Shown here: one piece after another, positions 13,681-25,495 of the stretch
How the letters are laid out: each line of letters opens with the position of its first letter
How positions within the stretch are numbered: the first letter of the stretch is position 1
Origin: Adineta steineri
Taxonomy: Eukaryota; Rotifera; Eurotatoria; Adinetida; Adinetidae
DNA length: 64,000 bases
Assembly: GCA_905250115.1 (NCBI GenBank)
Contig: CAJNOI010000010.1
Span: 1,129,392-1,193,391, forward strand
Direction: 5' to 3'
The notes under the pieces: generated by a model
Database searches by the model: none
The model's input: only the letters and a program-made list of their open reading frames with translations
Told to the model about the DNA's origin: nothing
Translations under genes and position numbers: made by a program

Positions 13681-15298
13681 CTTTCAATTTGAAATTTTTA
13701 GTATAATAATGTGAAATTGAAGAATTAACGAAATAAAAATATAAAATTAGTAAGTGCGGAGAATTTTATGATAAAATAATTACCTCATCAGCAAATAAAT
13801 TTCAACTTTTCAGATTCTTATCTGATTTTTGTCATTCACATTAATTTTTATTCATAAAATGTAAGCACTATATAGACATCAGTTCGATACGTGAGAGGCA
13901 TAGAAAGAAACTCATATTATACACATTTTTATTATATTCTCTTGAGGACCATAATAACGACTGTTTTATGCCCTCGATGTATAGTCAAAATGATGATTGA
14001 TCTTGCAAGAATTGTGAAGCTACTAGTCAATGGAGTTACTGAAAGACAATATCCAGATCTTCAACGATTTTGTCTAGAGACGATCAGTTCGCAAAGTACA
14101 ATTTTATTCCAATACACGAATAACAAGAAAAAACAATTTTAAATTCATCTTCTCATATACATTATAAGGAAAATTAAAGGTTTCTTGTGACATTTTTACA
14201 TTCAAACGAGTTGAAACTTTACTATTATATTATCTATCATTCAAAATATCAGAACGATATAGGATTAAATATAATCAGATTGATCTGATAGAGATTAAGG
14301 TAAATAATATCTCAAATTTAATGAAATCACATAAGAAAATGTTGTTATTCAAAGTTGAATAAAAAAATTTTATTTAATAAATTGTAGCGATGTTTGTCCT
14401 CTCCTTATTATTTCTTTTTATTTTATGTACTCACCTTATCTTTTTGTCTTTTTTTTGACATTCTTTCATTCTCTCTGATGGACGAGTATGAAAACGACAC
14501 GATTCAAGATAAGCAGAAATAAAATAAAATGTATTTTCATCAGTACTAATACTCCTTATATCAGAAATCATCACAGAAATATGTTGTAGTGCTATGAATA
14601 TATAATAAAATCTTTCAGCATTGACAAATGCGCTGAATGAATTATAAAGAAAATATTTCGTTTGCTATTAAAATAAAATAAACTAGCAATTGTACGATTA
14701 CTAATACTTAATCAAAATTTAACAAGAAAAACTATCAGTGCAACTCAAACTGATCGAATACAAGATTATCAAATTATTTTAAATAAGAATTTATGAGTTT
14801 CATTATTTATAAAAAAAAGTAAAATACTTTTTCTAAAGTCCATCAAGTTAAAATAACTCTCATTTGATAAGCACGTTAAGTTATTAAAATCACATGGTTT
14901 CAATATCTTCTGTATTTGATAAAAGTGCATCAGATAGAGAACTAGATATCTGTTGAATAGATTCATATGTTAATTTTTTCTTATATAAATGGCTATCACA
15001 AGAATGTGCATCTTCAGATGCCTAGATCTGTAGCATTATTCGTTTGCTTATGAAACATCCAGAGTCATCATGTATATGATGATTTTTCAAAAGTACTGAT
15101 AATGGTGACAAATATTATTATGATGTGACATGAGAAGATAACGTACTCTATTTTTGCACTATACTCACACAGTACTGTTCTTTTTACATGACCTAAAGCC
15201 CATGTGATTCGAGTAGAAAAGAAAAAGTAGGTGACTGATAACAGATAACTATAAAGGAACGATGCAAATACTTGGTGAAACAGTTTATTTTCGTCGAG
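13681..15298. other. Intergenic
   Basis: About 1.6 kb of AT-rich DNA with no convincing gene. An 83-codon frame at 13891-14142 and minus-strand frames around 14769-15507 show no family features; the latter mostly shadow the phosphatase gene. Confidence 0.5.
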
Positions 15299-16669
15299 AT
15301 GCTGTTCACATTGTTTATCGTGGTGCAATGTATATCATTAGTGCATGGATCATTTTGTATTCTTCCACGTTCACCAGAACAAATGCGTGTAGCAATGCGA
15401 GGACCAAATGCTGTGACTATTTCTTGGCGAACTGGTGGCAATTTCGGTAAAAATGATACACCTGAACCACGAGTGGAATATAGCACAAGCAAGACATTCA
15501 CCGACAAAGTTACTGTTAATGGAGCAACTGATAACTACGACAAGAGTTCATTTTTTCATAATGTTGCTCTACTCGATCTGTTACCTTCCACAACATATTA
15601 TTACCGTATTTTAGCAGCACCTACATGTGTACGTGAATCCGGTATACATTCATTTACTACTGCACCACTTGCCGGTAATCCAAGTGCAGTTAGTATTACA
15701 CTTGTCGGTGATTTGGGAAATGATAATCTATTAAACTTAGGTGGATCTTCACGTACTATGAAAGGTTTACGTCAAGTAGCCGATAAAACAGATTTTTTTG
15801 TTCATATTGGTGACATATCCTATGCTGATGATTATGGTCTTGGTGTTCCATTCGAATTTTACGAACAATCATGGAATTCATGGCAAAAACATATGACAGA
15901 AGTAACAGCAAACCAATTTTATATGACAGGACCAGGCAATCATGAAGTTACTTGTGCTATCTTAGGTGACTTTTTGTGTCTGAACAGCAATTACAAAAAT
16001 TTCTCTGCTTATCTTCATCGTTTTCGTATGCCTGGTGATGAAAGTGGTGGTTATAAGAATTTATGGTATAGCTTCGACTATGGACTTGTTCATTATGTAA
16101 TTATTAATACAGAAACTGATTTTCCTGATGCACCATCAGGTCCAGGTACTCTTCTTAATGGTGGAAACTTTAAAGGACTCACAGGACAATTAGATTGGCT
16201 CAAAGCTGATTTAGAAGCTGCCAATGGCAATCGTGCTCAAGTTCCATGGATAATTGTATCTGGTCATCGTCCATTTTTCGGTAGTTTACCTAAACTTCCT
16301 GCTCTTCCAGGTAATTGTGATTCATGCCGTACCGCTTTTGATCCACTTCTTCAACAATATAACGTTGATTTTTATGTTTCTGGACATGTTCATTGGTACG
16401 AACGTCTTTACCCGATCGATGCAAATGGAAATCCTATAGCTTATAATTACGACAATCAACCAGGTCCAATTCATATTATAAACGGAGCAGGTGGAGCTCC
16501 AGAAGGCAAGGCTTCAGTTAAAACACCGATCAGTGCCTCGGCGAAAATTGTAAGTGCTTTTGGATTTGCACGTTTAGAACTCAAAGATGCATCGAATGCT
16601 CGATTAAGTTTTGTTGATTCGAAGACAATGCAAGAAGTTGATTCCGTCGATATAATTCGTCATCATTAA
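15299..16669 (+). CDS. Secreted purple acid phosphatase (metallophosphatase)
   Basis: Binuclear-metal phosphatase that releases phosphate from esters at acid pH, probably outside the cell or in lysosomes. Single exon of 456 aa. The ATG at 15299 opens a signal peptide (MLFTLFIVVQCISLVHG). An N-terminal fibronectin-like domain (about 25-125) contains PNAVTISWRTGG. The five metal motifs are all present: GDLG 137-140, GDISYAD 171-177, GNHE 213-216, SGHRP 321-325 and GHVHWYER 362-369. This is the layout of the high-molecular-weight (plant/fungal) class rather than mammalian ACP5. It converges with the PL14-like lyase, with only 221 nt between the stops. The absence of introns, when nearly all other long genes here are split, makes horizontal origin or retroposition possible. 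A non-ATG frame upstream was not used. Confidence 0.93.
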   Translation: MLFTLFIVVQCISLVHGSFCILPRSPEQMRVAMRGPNAVTISWRTGGNFGKNDTPEPRVEYSTSKTFTDKVTVNGATDNYDKSSFFHNVALLDLLPSTTYYYRILAAPTCVRESGIHSFTTAPLAGNPSAVSITLVGDLGNDNLLNLGGSSRTMKGLRQVADKTDFFVHIGDISYADDYGLGVPFEFYEQSWNSWQKHMTEVTANQFYMTGPGNHEVTCAILGDFLCLNSNYKNFSAYLHRFRMPGDESGGYKNLWYSFDYGLVHYVIINTETDFPDAPSGPGTLLNGGNFKGLTGQLDWLKADLEAANGNRAQVPWIIVSGHRPFFGSLPKLPALPGNCDSCRTAFDPLLQQYNVDFYVSGHVHWYERLYPIDANGNPIAYNYDNQPGPIHIINGAGGAPEGKASVKTPISASAKIVSAFGFARLELKDASNARLSFVDSKTMQEVDSVDIIRHH

Positions 16670-16890
16670 TCAGACCTTTTTTTCATTCTTTTTCAATGAT
16701 TTTATAATAAAAAAGATAAATTAACAAGAACTTTTCTTCACACTTGTATAATAAATATTTTCATATTTCTCCATTTAGGTTTTCAACTACTTATATGAAC
16801 GCAGACAAGAAATAAATGATATAAAGAAAACATTGAATATTTCTCAGATATTTATTTAAAAGTTATATTTAAATTTAGTAAACTTTTTGT

Positions 16891-17939
16891 TTATTTACTA
16901 ATTTGTCGAACATATAAATTATCATAGTAAATATAACCGTCAGTACCAGATTTCCATTCGTCTGCTTTTCCACCACGAAATCTAACAGATAAAAAGAAAA
17001 TCAAATTATTTTAAATAAAAGCAAAAATTTAGTTCAAATTACGTATGAAAAGATAAGTTATTGATAAATCGTCTACTATCGTTTGTTGTCCAACGAATAC
17101 TTTGATCAATTACTGCTTGACCATCAATTTTAAGTTGAACATGTCCATTAGCATTATTGCCAGTATTAGATTTAACATACATATGTATTTTGTACGTTCT
17201 ACCTTTTTCGATACTACCTAAAATTAAATATAACAAAGATCTTTTCTTATTGATCACATTAGGTTCCTGTATTGAAAGTTTATACCTGATGTTGGATAAG
17301 ATTTTCCAAAATTGCTTCCACATGGACCAGGCATTCCTTGATGATAAATATATGGATGAAAATAGACTCGATTTGTACTTGGATTATTATACCACATCAA
17401 ACGAAGAGTACCACCTGCTCCATCAGTAGGTAAATTACATCCTGTATTACCATTTCCAATACCAAGACCAAAACCAACCTTTCCACCACGACTCCAATCG
17501 AATTGACTGTGAAATTGAATATCGAAACCTAATTCATAAGCAGTACCATCTGGAATTCTAGTATTTGATATGAGTCCACCAGCTCCAGACAAAGCATTTT
17601 TCTCGACCGTTACACGTAATCTTCCACCTGATGTCATTGCACGTGAACTAACCCATCCCGTAACACTTCCAAAGTCAGATCTAGCCATTATATCCGTATA
17701 AGTTTGTTGATGACCATAGTTATCCCAATTAAGAGTTTTTGAATATAGTTGTGTAGATACTAATAAAGAAAAACTATGAAGTAAGCCTATTAATTATTGT
17801 ATTCATCATACCAGAATTGATTAATACCAATAAGAATACATTTGCTACGACTAATTCAATATTTGATAGAAATAGTTTTCAATACTAAGAATATATAAAT
17901 GATTTTTCGAACATTACCTGTAGCTGAAAGCAACGTCAT
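16891..17939 (-). CDS. Secreted polysaccharide lyase, PL14-like
   Basis: Five minus-strand exons (17939-17918, 17850-17812, 17759-17286, 17217-17043, 16981-16891) join in phase to 266 aa. The first two tiny exons make a signal peptide (MTLLSATVVANVFLLVLI). The mature part has the PL14 jelly-roll signature: YELGFDIQFHSQFDW, RGGKVGFGLGIG, LRLMWYNN, then a C-terminal NNLSFHTFRGG and YIYYDNLYV matching the usual F-FFGG...W...YFDNF ending. PL14 enzymes cleave alginate or other uronic-acid polymers; known members are from molluscs, Chlorella viruses and fungi. The substrate here cannot be told from sequence. The GGKLPG of typical members reads GGKVGF, so activity is uncertain. It is paired tail to tail with the phosphatase. 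Confidence 0.78.
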
Positions 17940-19119
17940 ATTTTCGATAGCTGTTGTTTTTGATTGATATATTTGATAAAAAAATTACCTATTTTGATGA
18001 TTTATATACAGATCTAATCTCTATGATTAGGGGCGTACTTTTACAAAAATACATGCACCTGGTAATGCTTAGATTATTTTTTTCATTTTCTTATATCTTT
18101 CTGAATCAAGTGACCCATTGCAAATGATATACTTCTTCTAATTCCGATCTTTGATCTTTACTGAATTACTTCTATATTGCGACATTTATTATTGAAAACA
18201 ATTAATGACTTAATCCGATGTTATTCAATCGATTTGAAATGAATGCTAACTATCAGAAATATTCCTATTTTTAGCTGGAATTAAAACAAGATACTTTCAT
18301 ATTATCAGTTAACGATATTCGACTATCAGTGGTACTGTTATACTAATGAAATATATTATGATACAAGTTTTGATTTGTTTGCATCGACAATTATTTTGAA
18401 TGATAGATTTGCGTTACTATGAGTTATTTCTTTCATTCTATTCGTGTGTGAACTATTCAATGATTTACAAATTCACTTGATTGCTTTGCCGTATGCTAGT
18501 ATTATTAAATTAGTAACAATTGAATAAATACGTGTGATGTTTCTATTCCATACCAATGTTCTTGTTAAGAAAAAAAATGATTTCTCGGCTTTTTTTGATA
18601 TTCATAGTAGATCTTAATTTAAGTTTTCTAATCTCACAATGTCCCGCTACTATTCTTTCTTTATTATTTATGAATTTGTCTGATAAACAAATCGCTAAAT
18701 ATCTCGAATGTCAGTTTGTTGTTTGTTTCAAATTTGATTTAACCATCAAATCTTATATTCGAACATAATTAGATCAATATCAATGACAAAAGAAAAGGGA
18801 AGCATCATCAGAATCCAGATAAGATGTAAAACAAAAAAGTGTTGCTATTGAAAAATACTATTATTATCAATTGTAGTTCTTCTTTTTACGCTTCAAAAAA
18901 AAAAAGAAAGAAAGAAAGAATCTAAAGGACGGATGTTAAGTTTGTTAGTGTAGAAATAGAATATGTTCATCTCTTTTGTCTATATCTGCGTTCTGCTCCA
19001 AGCTATCTTCTCGGTTATAACGAGTGCCGTCATGTTTTTTATGAGATTATGGAAATGATAGAATAGTTTTTTGCAGTTCTTCGATCGATCTCATTTTATC
19101 AAAGGAAAGCAGTCAAAGC
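17940..19119. other. Intergenic
   Basis: About 1.2 kb upstream of both the lyase (minus) and the Cys-loop receptor (plus). AT-rich; no supported gene. A solitary AGGGGCGTAC at about 18029 resembles the MITE end seen elsewhere in the window but has no partner. An (AAAG)n run sits near 18900. Confidence 0.45.
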
Positions 19120-21092
19120 ATGCAGTCAATATATGGATTTATTCTTCCAGTAATAATAGCTATATCAATGACAACGTACGCAAAAAAGTATAATGCGGTT
19201 GAATCAACACGAAATCGTATTGTAAAACTTTATCAAGATCGAGTTTTAACAAGACCATCAGTAAAAAATGTCACTCGTACAGCAGTTGCTATTGGTTTAG
19301 GAATTATTGAAGTTGCAGGACTTGATCCACAAAAGCAGGTTTGTATTGAAATATTGTTTATAATCAGATCATTTTTACTACTAAGCTAAAATAACGCATG
19401 TACGATAGTCCTAGTTTCAGTATTAAAACTATTCATATTATTTTTTTTCCTTACAAAAGCATAAAGTGTTTCAGTAGTGAGTTTCGAGAGTCTGTCGATC
19501 ATCATACTAAGATAGTACGAGAAAATCAGCTACTTCTAAATGTTTATTAATACTAAACCGGAAAAAATATCAACAATCACTTATCAGTATCATAAACCTT
19601 ACAAAATAGCGGCAAAATTTTTTGTTGATTATCTAAATGTATATATACGAGCGAAGATGATTAGTAAAAATAAGAGATCAAAAGATGTTTACGAAACATT
19701 GCACGATGTTTATTATCTAATAATAGAGTAAGGAATGCCAACAATTTTAATCTTTATTCCCATCAATGAATGAAAGATATGCAATAGAAAATAATTAATT
19801 ATATTTTTTTCTAAATTAAGGTTATTACATTGAATGTTAATTTTGAATTAAAATGGTGTGATGATCTTTTACAATGGAATACAAGTGAACAAGCATGTGT
19901 TAAACGAAATCGTTCCGAAATTCTTTTTACTGCAAATGAAATCTGGACACCAGATGTACTTGCAGTCAATGGACCGGGGCAATTATCAAAAGGATTAAAA
20001 CTTCAATATCCAATTTCAGTTGTTTGTACAGGCAATGTTCGATGGTCATATCAAGAAAAACTTGTCGCATTCTGTGAAATCGATGTACGAAACTTTCCAT
20101 TTGATCGTCAATATTGTTCTATCTTACTTCAATCAACTATATATGATTCAAGTCAATTTAAAATACGTAGTTTATATAATGTTTTACGTTTATATAATTA
20201 TATTACTACGGAATGGGAAATTTCACATGCAACTATAAAAGAAATTGATTTATATAATGCATATCATCGAAGTAATTTTAGTACACTTCAAATTGATATT
20301 GAACTTGTACGATTTTCACGTTTTTATATATTAAAAATAATTGTACCATTTTTTATTATATCAACACTTGCTGTCTTTTCATTTTGTTTACCAATCGATA
20401 GTGGTGAAAAAATTGCGCTTACTGTTAGTGTATTACTTTCATTAGTATTTTATATCCAATTAATATCTGGTTATGTACCAAAAACTGAACGTGGTGTTTG
20501 TACATTAACATTATATTCCAATGGAATATTTTTTATTGTTTTCTTGTCATGTATATTTAATACATTTACAATATTTATTTATTATCATGAACCCTATTCA
20601 CGTCAACCAAAAAAAGTTCGAAAACGTAAAAAAAGTATTGTATTTAATGTACATAAATCATTAATTGAATTAAATAAACAACGATGGAAATTTTTAAGAA
20701 AACGTAAAAATATTGAAGAAAATCTACCCGAACAAACTGATGTTGATGCGATAGAATTATTACATGATATAAGATATTTTCGTCAATCATTAATGAATTT
20801 ATTTATACGACGTAATTCTCTTATAACAACAACATCATTAGATTATCAACATCCGATATTTAATCCAAAATCAGAAACAAAACGATCAGTTAAACGAATA
20901 GCTATGATGATTGATCGTATTTTATTTATCATTTATCTTATGTTAATGCCATTAAGTACTTTACTTTTATTTCATTCAGCCCATCAATCTCGTTTAGCAT
21001 CATTAACAAAAACAAATAGTACCAATCAATTAGTTGATTTACGTAAATCATCTATTGATCCAATTCTACTTTTTCGTGGATGTCCGACTTAA
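19120..21092 (+). CDS. Divergent nicotinic-type Cys-loop receptor subunit
   Basis: Two exons (19120-19338 and 19821-21092) join in phase to 496 aa. Exon 1 encodes a signal peptide (MQSIYGFILPVIIAISMTT) and the start of the ectodomain. Exon 2 gives VITLNVNFELKW, WTPDVLAVNG (loop A), and a canonical Cys loop of 13 residues between cysteines, CEIDVRNFPFDRQYC. M1 is KIIVPFFIISTLAVFSFCLP. M2 begins GEKIALTVSVLLSL, a cation-channel type with Glu at -1'. Then come M3, a basic loop and M4 (DRILFIIYLMLMPLS). Oddities: no vicinal Cys pair in loop C; the loop B Trp of nicotinic receptors (SWTYD) is replaced by STIYDS; and an extra Cys pair flanks the loop D region (KWC and QAC). It is probably a non-alpha or orphan-ligand subunit. 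Confidence 0.9.
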
Positions 21093-21528
21093 TACATAAT
21101 ATTGCCTTTTTTGTGTCTGTGTGCGTGTGTTTTTTAAAAGAGAAAAAATACAATAATACACATATATACGTGATTTTAGAAAAGAGAGAGAGAAGAGAAA
21201 AAGACGTTAGATAAAATGATGATGAAAGGACAGATGAAGAACAAAAAACCAGAAACGGCACTATTCACATCAAGACCAACAATTGCTAAGTTTGTTTGAC
21301 ATATATGTACATTTGTTTTTATGTACTTTAATAGACAAAATATTTATAGAATTTCACACACACATATATATTTGCGTGATTGAGAATAATAATACCTATC
21401 AGACTAGAAACATCACTGTTTAGAAAAGAAGAAAAAGAAAATAATAATGAGGAAGAAGGAAGAAACGGATGTTTGATAATATGTTATATGTTCATCATAA
21501 TCAGATTATCACAAATTTTCCGACTTTT
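21093..21528. other. Intergenic between convergent genes
   Basis: About 435 nt between the receptor stop and the diacylglycerol kinase stop. Contains a GA-rich tract near 21181-21200 and a short CA run near 21354. No gene. Confidence 0.5.
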
Positions 21529-24500
21529 TTATTTTCTAAAAAAACGCCATAGACTATTTTTATGTTCTTTTCTTGGTGCCATTAACATCGGAACTTGATT
21601 TTTATGTGTTATTGATATTGTACATGGTGGTTGAAGCCACGGTTCACCATCGATTTGCATCGGAAAACTTTTTCGAGTTCTATTTTTAATGAAAAGAATA
21701 AATAAATAGACAAAAAATGATTTGTTTTTCATTTTTACCTGATAACAACTGTTGAACATTGACCAAGTCGTTTAGCACTTGAACGAACACCAGCATAAAT
21801 CGAACCAGCATGAATAGCTGATTGTACTCCCACAACTTCAATTAATTTGTCACCAACATCTTTTAAATAATAAAGCAAAGAAGAAGACTATTTCATCTGA
21901 TCTATATTATAATTTACCTTGTAAAACAAATGTCATATCTGACGTTGAACTTGTTGAATATTCTCTATTAAAATTAGATAATAATCAATATAAATATATT
22001 CAAAATTGAATTCAACATACGAGTCTTTTCGATGCAAACCTAATGGATTTTTACGATTTTTATGTCGATGACCTTCACCCCATAAAGATATTCCACCATA
22101 AATGCTCGGAATATTTAACAATGCAATGCCTTCCAATGATGGTCCATTGGATAAATCAAGTGAAACACCATCACACTAAATACATACATACATATTTATT
22201 CCAACGCTTTTGAATATTTACCATTATATCAATATTTTCATGTAAATTTTTACATGTTGAAAAAATTGCTTCTGATGTACCAAATTCTAAATACCATAAT
22301 CTATTTTTCATTCTAAATAAATATTTCTTCGTGTAATAATTTATTTCGAAAATGAAAATTAATCAAACCTGCTACTAAATTTTTCTGGATGTTTTTCACG
22401 CATTAAATGAAATCGATGAGCAATCGAAGCATCCTTAATAATTAGAAATTATTATCCTATGTCTTTCTTTTCAATTCTAAATTACTTACAACACCGATAG
22501 AAAAATAATTATTAATTATATTATATGGAATATCATCGCCTTTTTCTTCTGTATCTGTTCGTTGACTGAATTCAATTTGCCATCTATCAAGCATGATCAC
22601 CGGTGCTTGTGAAACTTTTTTAAGAATTTTATTTAAATTTTCATTTTCATAACCACCACCCCATGCTAAACATCGTGCTAGATCATTTCCTGTACCTAAT
22701 GGTAGGACAGCTACTGGTGCACGACGAACGAGTGGTACTCTATCCATTACATCAAGTACCCAACCAACTACAAAATTTAATATTTTAAAAAAAATTAAAA
22801 ATGGTTTTTCATTTTACCTGTTCCATCACCACCACAACAAAGAACACGAAAATCTTCCACATCTTTAAAAAATTGTAATCTAAATAAACAAGAATTATAA
22901 AAAAAGATTCAATATTGAACAAAAATTACCCTGGCATTGGTCCAGTTTTTGTAAGATTAAATACTTGACGTGGATTTAATAAAAATTGGAATTTACGCAT
23001 TATTCTATAATAAAAATAGATTCAACTTCTTTTTCTTACAAGAAAGATTCTATATACCGTTCTCCTTGTTTACCACCTGATTTTGGATTGATAAAAATGA
23101 TTAATGGATGTGTATTTGGTAATGGATTTATTTGAAATGATTGTATTGATCCTTCAACACATGATTCTTCTCGCTTAAGACCATTTCCATTTCGTGGTGG
23201 TTTTGGTCGTTCCTATATCATTCAAATACATATTTTTTAAAAGAATAGTTTTTTCTCTATACCAAAACAGCTGGACATATACATGAAGGTGGAATAATAT
23301 GATCTCGATTCGGACCTAATGTACATTCAGGTTTTAATTGTGATGCACATTTATTATGTAATGTCATTTGACACCAACGACAATGAAGTCCAGTTATACC
23401 ATTATATAGTTTAATCGATTTTTTACAACGATCACATCTAATCATATATAATAAAATAAGACAATTCAATATATAATCGAATCACTTCATGATAATTACC
23501 TGCCAGGACAATTGCCTTCAATCCAATGATGTAACATAGTTGTATCAACTTTACGTGTTTTAGCATATGTTGATATACAATTTGCTGGTGCTCGATTAGC
23601 ACATCGTTCATGTACAACATATCGACAAACTAGAATATTTTTCTTTTTTTTTTCAAGAATTAAAATAAAAATAAACTTACATGTACAGCATAAGCCTTGT
23701 TTACCCAAACCAACTAACATTGTCAGACAAAGATTACAATAAGCAGGTTTATTAAAATGTTTTAATCTCCATGAATGTGTTCCATCATCTTTTACATTCT
23801 TTAAAAAAGAAAATAATTAATAAATTCTTTTTTTAGTTCGAAGATACATACGGAATCAAGTCCTAATAAAACAAGAAGCGGTACAGTGGTCAATCCTCCT
23901 CGTTTCCATTCTTCTAATGTAACAGCACCATCATTGTCATAATCGATTTCTTTCATCATTGCTTCGAGAATCTAATAAAAAATAAATCATAAAATGTATA
24001 TATTTAACAAGGATTAATTTTATTAAATCTTACTGGTCTTAATTCCGACACATCCCAACCAAGATATTCAGCAACATTCATCATTTGATTAACAATTGAA
24101 TCGGTTTCCTTAATAGAGAAAAAAGGAAATAATTTCATCTTATTTCTATCGACGATCTATTACAAACCTCTTTATCAAGTATTCCATTACTATCTTCATC
24201 ATATAACATAAACATAACTAAAATAAAAAAAAAATCGATAATTTTTTCATTTTTGAATTAAAAGAATTTTTAATAATAGATTTACATTCAAGTTTTTGTT
24301 CTGGTGTACCACCTTCAAGTAATGAAAAATAACAAATAATATCTTTAAATAGAATTCGTGTTGCATTTATATCGATTTGTTGTTCTAATTGAATTCTTGA
24401 TTGTGCATTTGGATAATAATGATTATGATGATGATGATGAACACCACGTGTTGAATCATTACCAGATATCATACTTAACAATTGAGATAGAGATGCACGA

Positions 24501-25495
24501 ATTACCCATGGGTCATCAGGAGTAACAGTAGTTATAACTAAACAGAAAAATTCTCATAATTATATATCCGGAAAACTAATCTCTTCTTCTTCTTACCATT
24601 ATTATGTAATGAATGAATTGAATGTATCGAAGGATTCGATTTTCTAGATGATTGCCGAGAATTTCCTGATGAATCATGATGTTGATCATGGGAATTACCT
24701 CGACGTATAATACTTTCTTTTCCCGTATGACAAATACCTAGATGATAAATTTAATGTGAAAAAAAAAAGATTGATTTATTTTACCAGCTCGATTTCTTGG
24801 ATCATTAAATCCATTTGTATTATTATCGTCAGCAAAATTAGCAAAAGTTCGTTTTGGTCGAAAGAATCTTTCGGGTAAAAATGATAAATTAGATAATTTA
24901 TCGGTAATTTCAAATGTTCGATTTGTGGTTGATGGTACTATTGTTGTTGGTGATGATAATGTACTATTTGATAGATTTATAGCTGTTGGTGGTGGTATAA
25001 CTGCAGTTGCAGTTGGAAGAGCGCCAATTGCCGATGTTGTATCGATCGGTATGATAACAGGTGGTTTTTTGATAAATGATAAAAATAGATGTCGACATAA
25101 TTCTTCAGGTATATCAGTATTATCAAAAAGTACTTCAAGAAATTGTCGGAAACCTTGATAATCAAGTTCCTATTTAAAAATAAATAATTGAAATTGAAGA
25201 GAAAAAAAAGATGAAATTAATATAATACCTCATCATATCGATGAGCTAACCAAGTGGAATCTTGTTGTAGAATAGCAACAACATCTTTGACTTTCTTGGG
25301 TGCATCTTAATAGACAGATAGACAGTTGTACTCATGGGAAAACATATCAATAGATGACGAATGTCATTTTTTGACAATAATAATCTTAACTGATTTCGAA
25401 TTTCTTTTTTCTTTTTGTTACAACTTACATGAAATATATTCTTGTAGACGTTCAAATTCGTCAGGTGAAAGTTTATTCCAATCAAATCGATTCAT
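21529..25495 (-). CDS. DGKB: Type I diacylglycerol kinase (alpha/beta/gamma class)
   Basis: Phosphorylates diacylglycerol to phosphatidic acid at membranes in a calcium-regulated way. I reconstruct 21 exons from 25495 down to 21529 that join in phase to 929 aa. Order: N-terminal RVH domain (from [20 protein letters not shown] to about residue 85); a Ser/Thr-rich linker and a His-rich insert (HHHHHNHYY); two canonical EF-hands ([12 protein letters not shown] and [12 protein letters not shown], about 310-385); two C1 domains ([15 protein letters not shown] and [15 protein letters not shown], about 395-520); a catalytic domain with [11 protein letters not shown] and the ATP-site CCGGDGT; then the accessory domain including [19 protein letters not shown]. 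The EF-hand and C1 sequences are very close to vertebrate DGKB. Full length. A single type I gene is expected in invertebrates, so the beta label is by similarity only. Confidence 0.95.

Noticed and set aside
13891-14142. 83-codon plus-strand open frame
   Set aside because: No recognisable domain and no sign of neighbouring exons; composition like the surrounding intergenic DNA.
18025-18045. AGGGGCGTAC resembling the MITE end
   Set aside because: No inverted partner and no 8-bp flanking duplication within several hundred bases, so it cannot be called an element.
18556-18768. 70-codon open frame with hydrophobic start
   Set aside because: Looks signal-peptide-like only because T-rich codons give Phe and Leu; nothing else supports it.
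19540-19731. 63-codon frame inside the Cys-loop receptor intron
   Set aside because: The flanking exons join in phase without it and the protein sequence then runs straight through the conserved ectodomain, so an extra exon is not needed.
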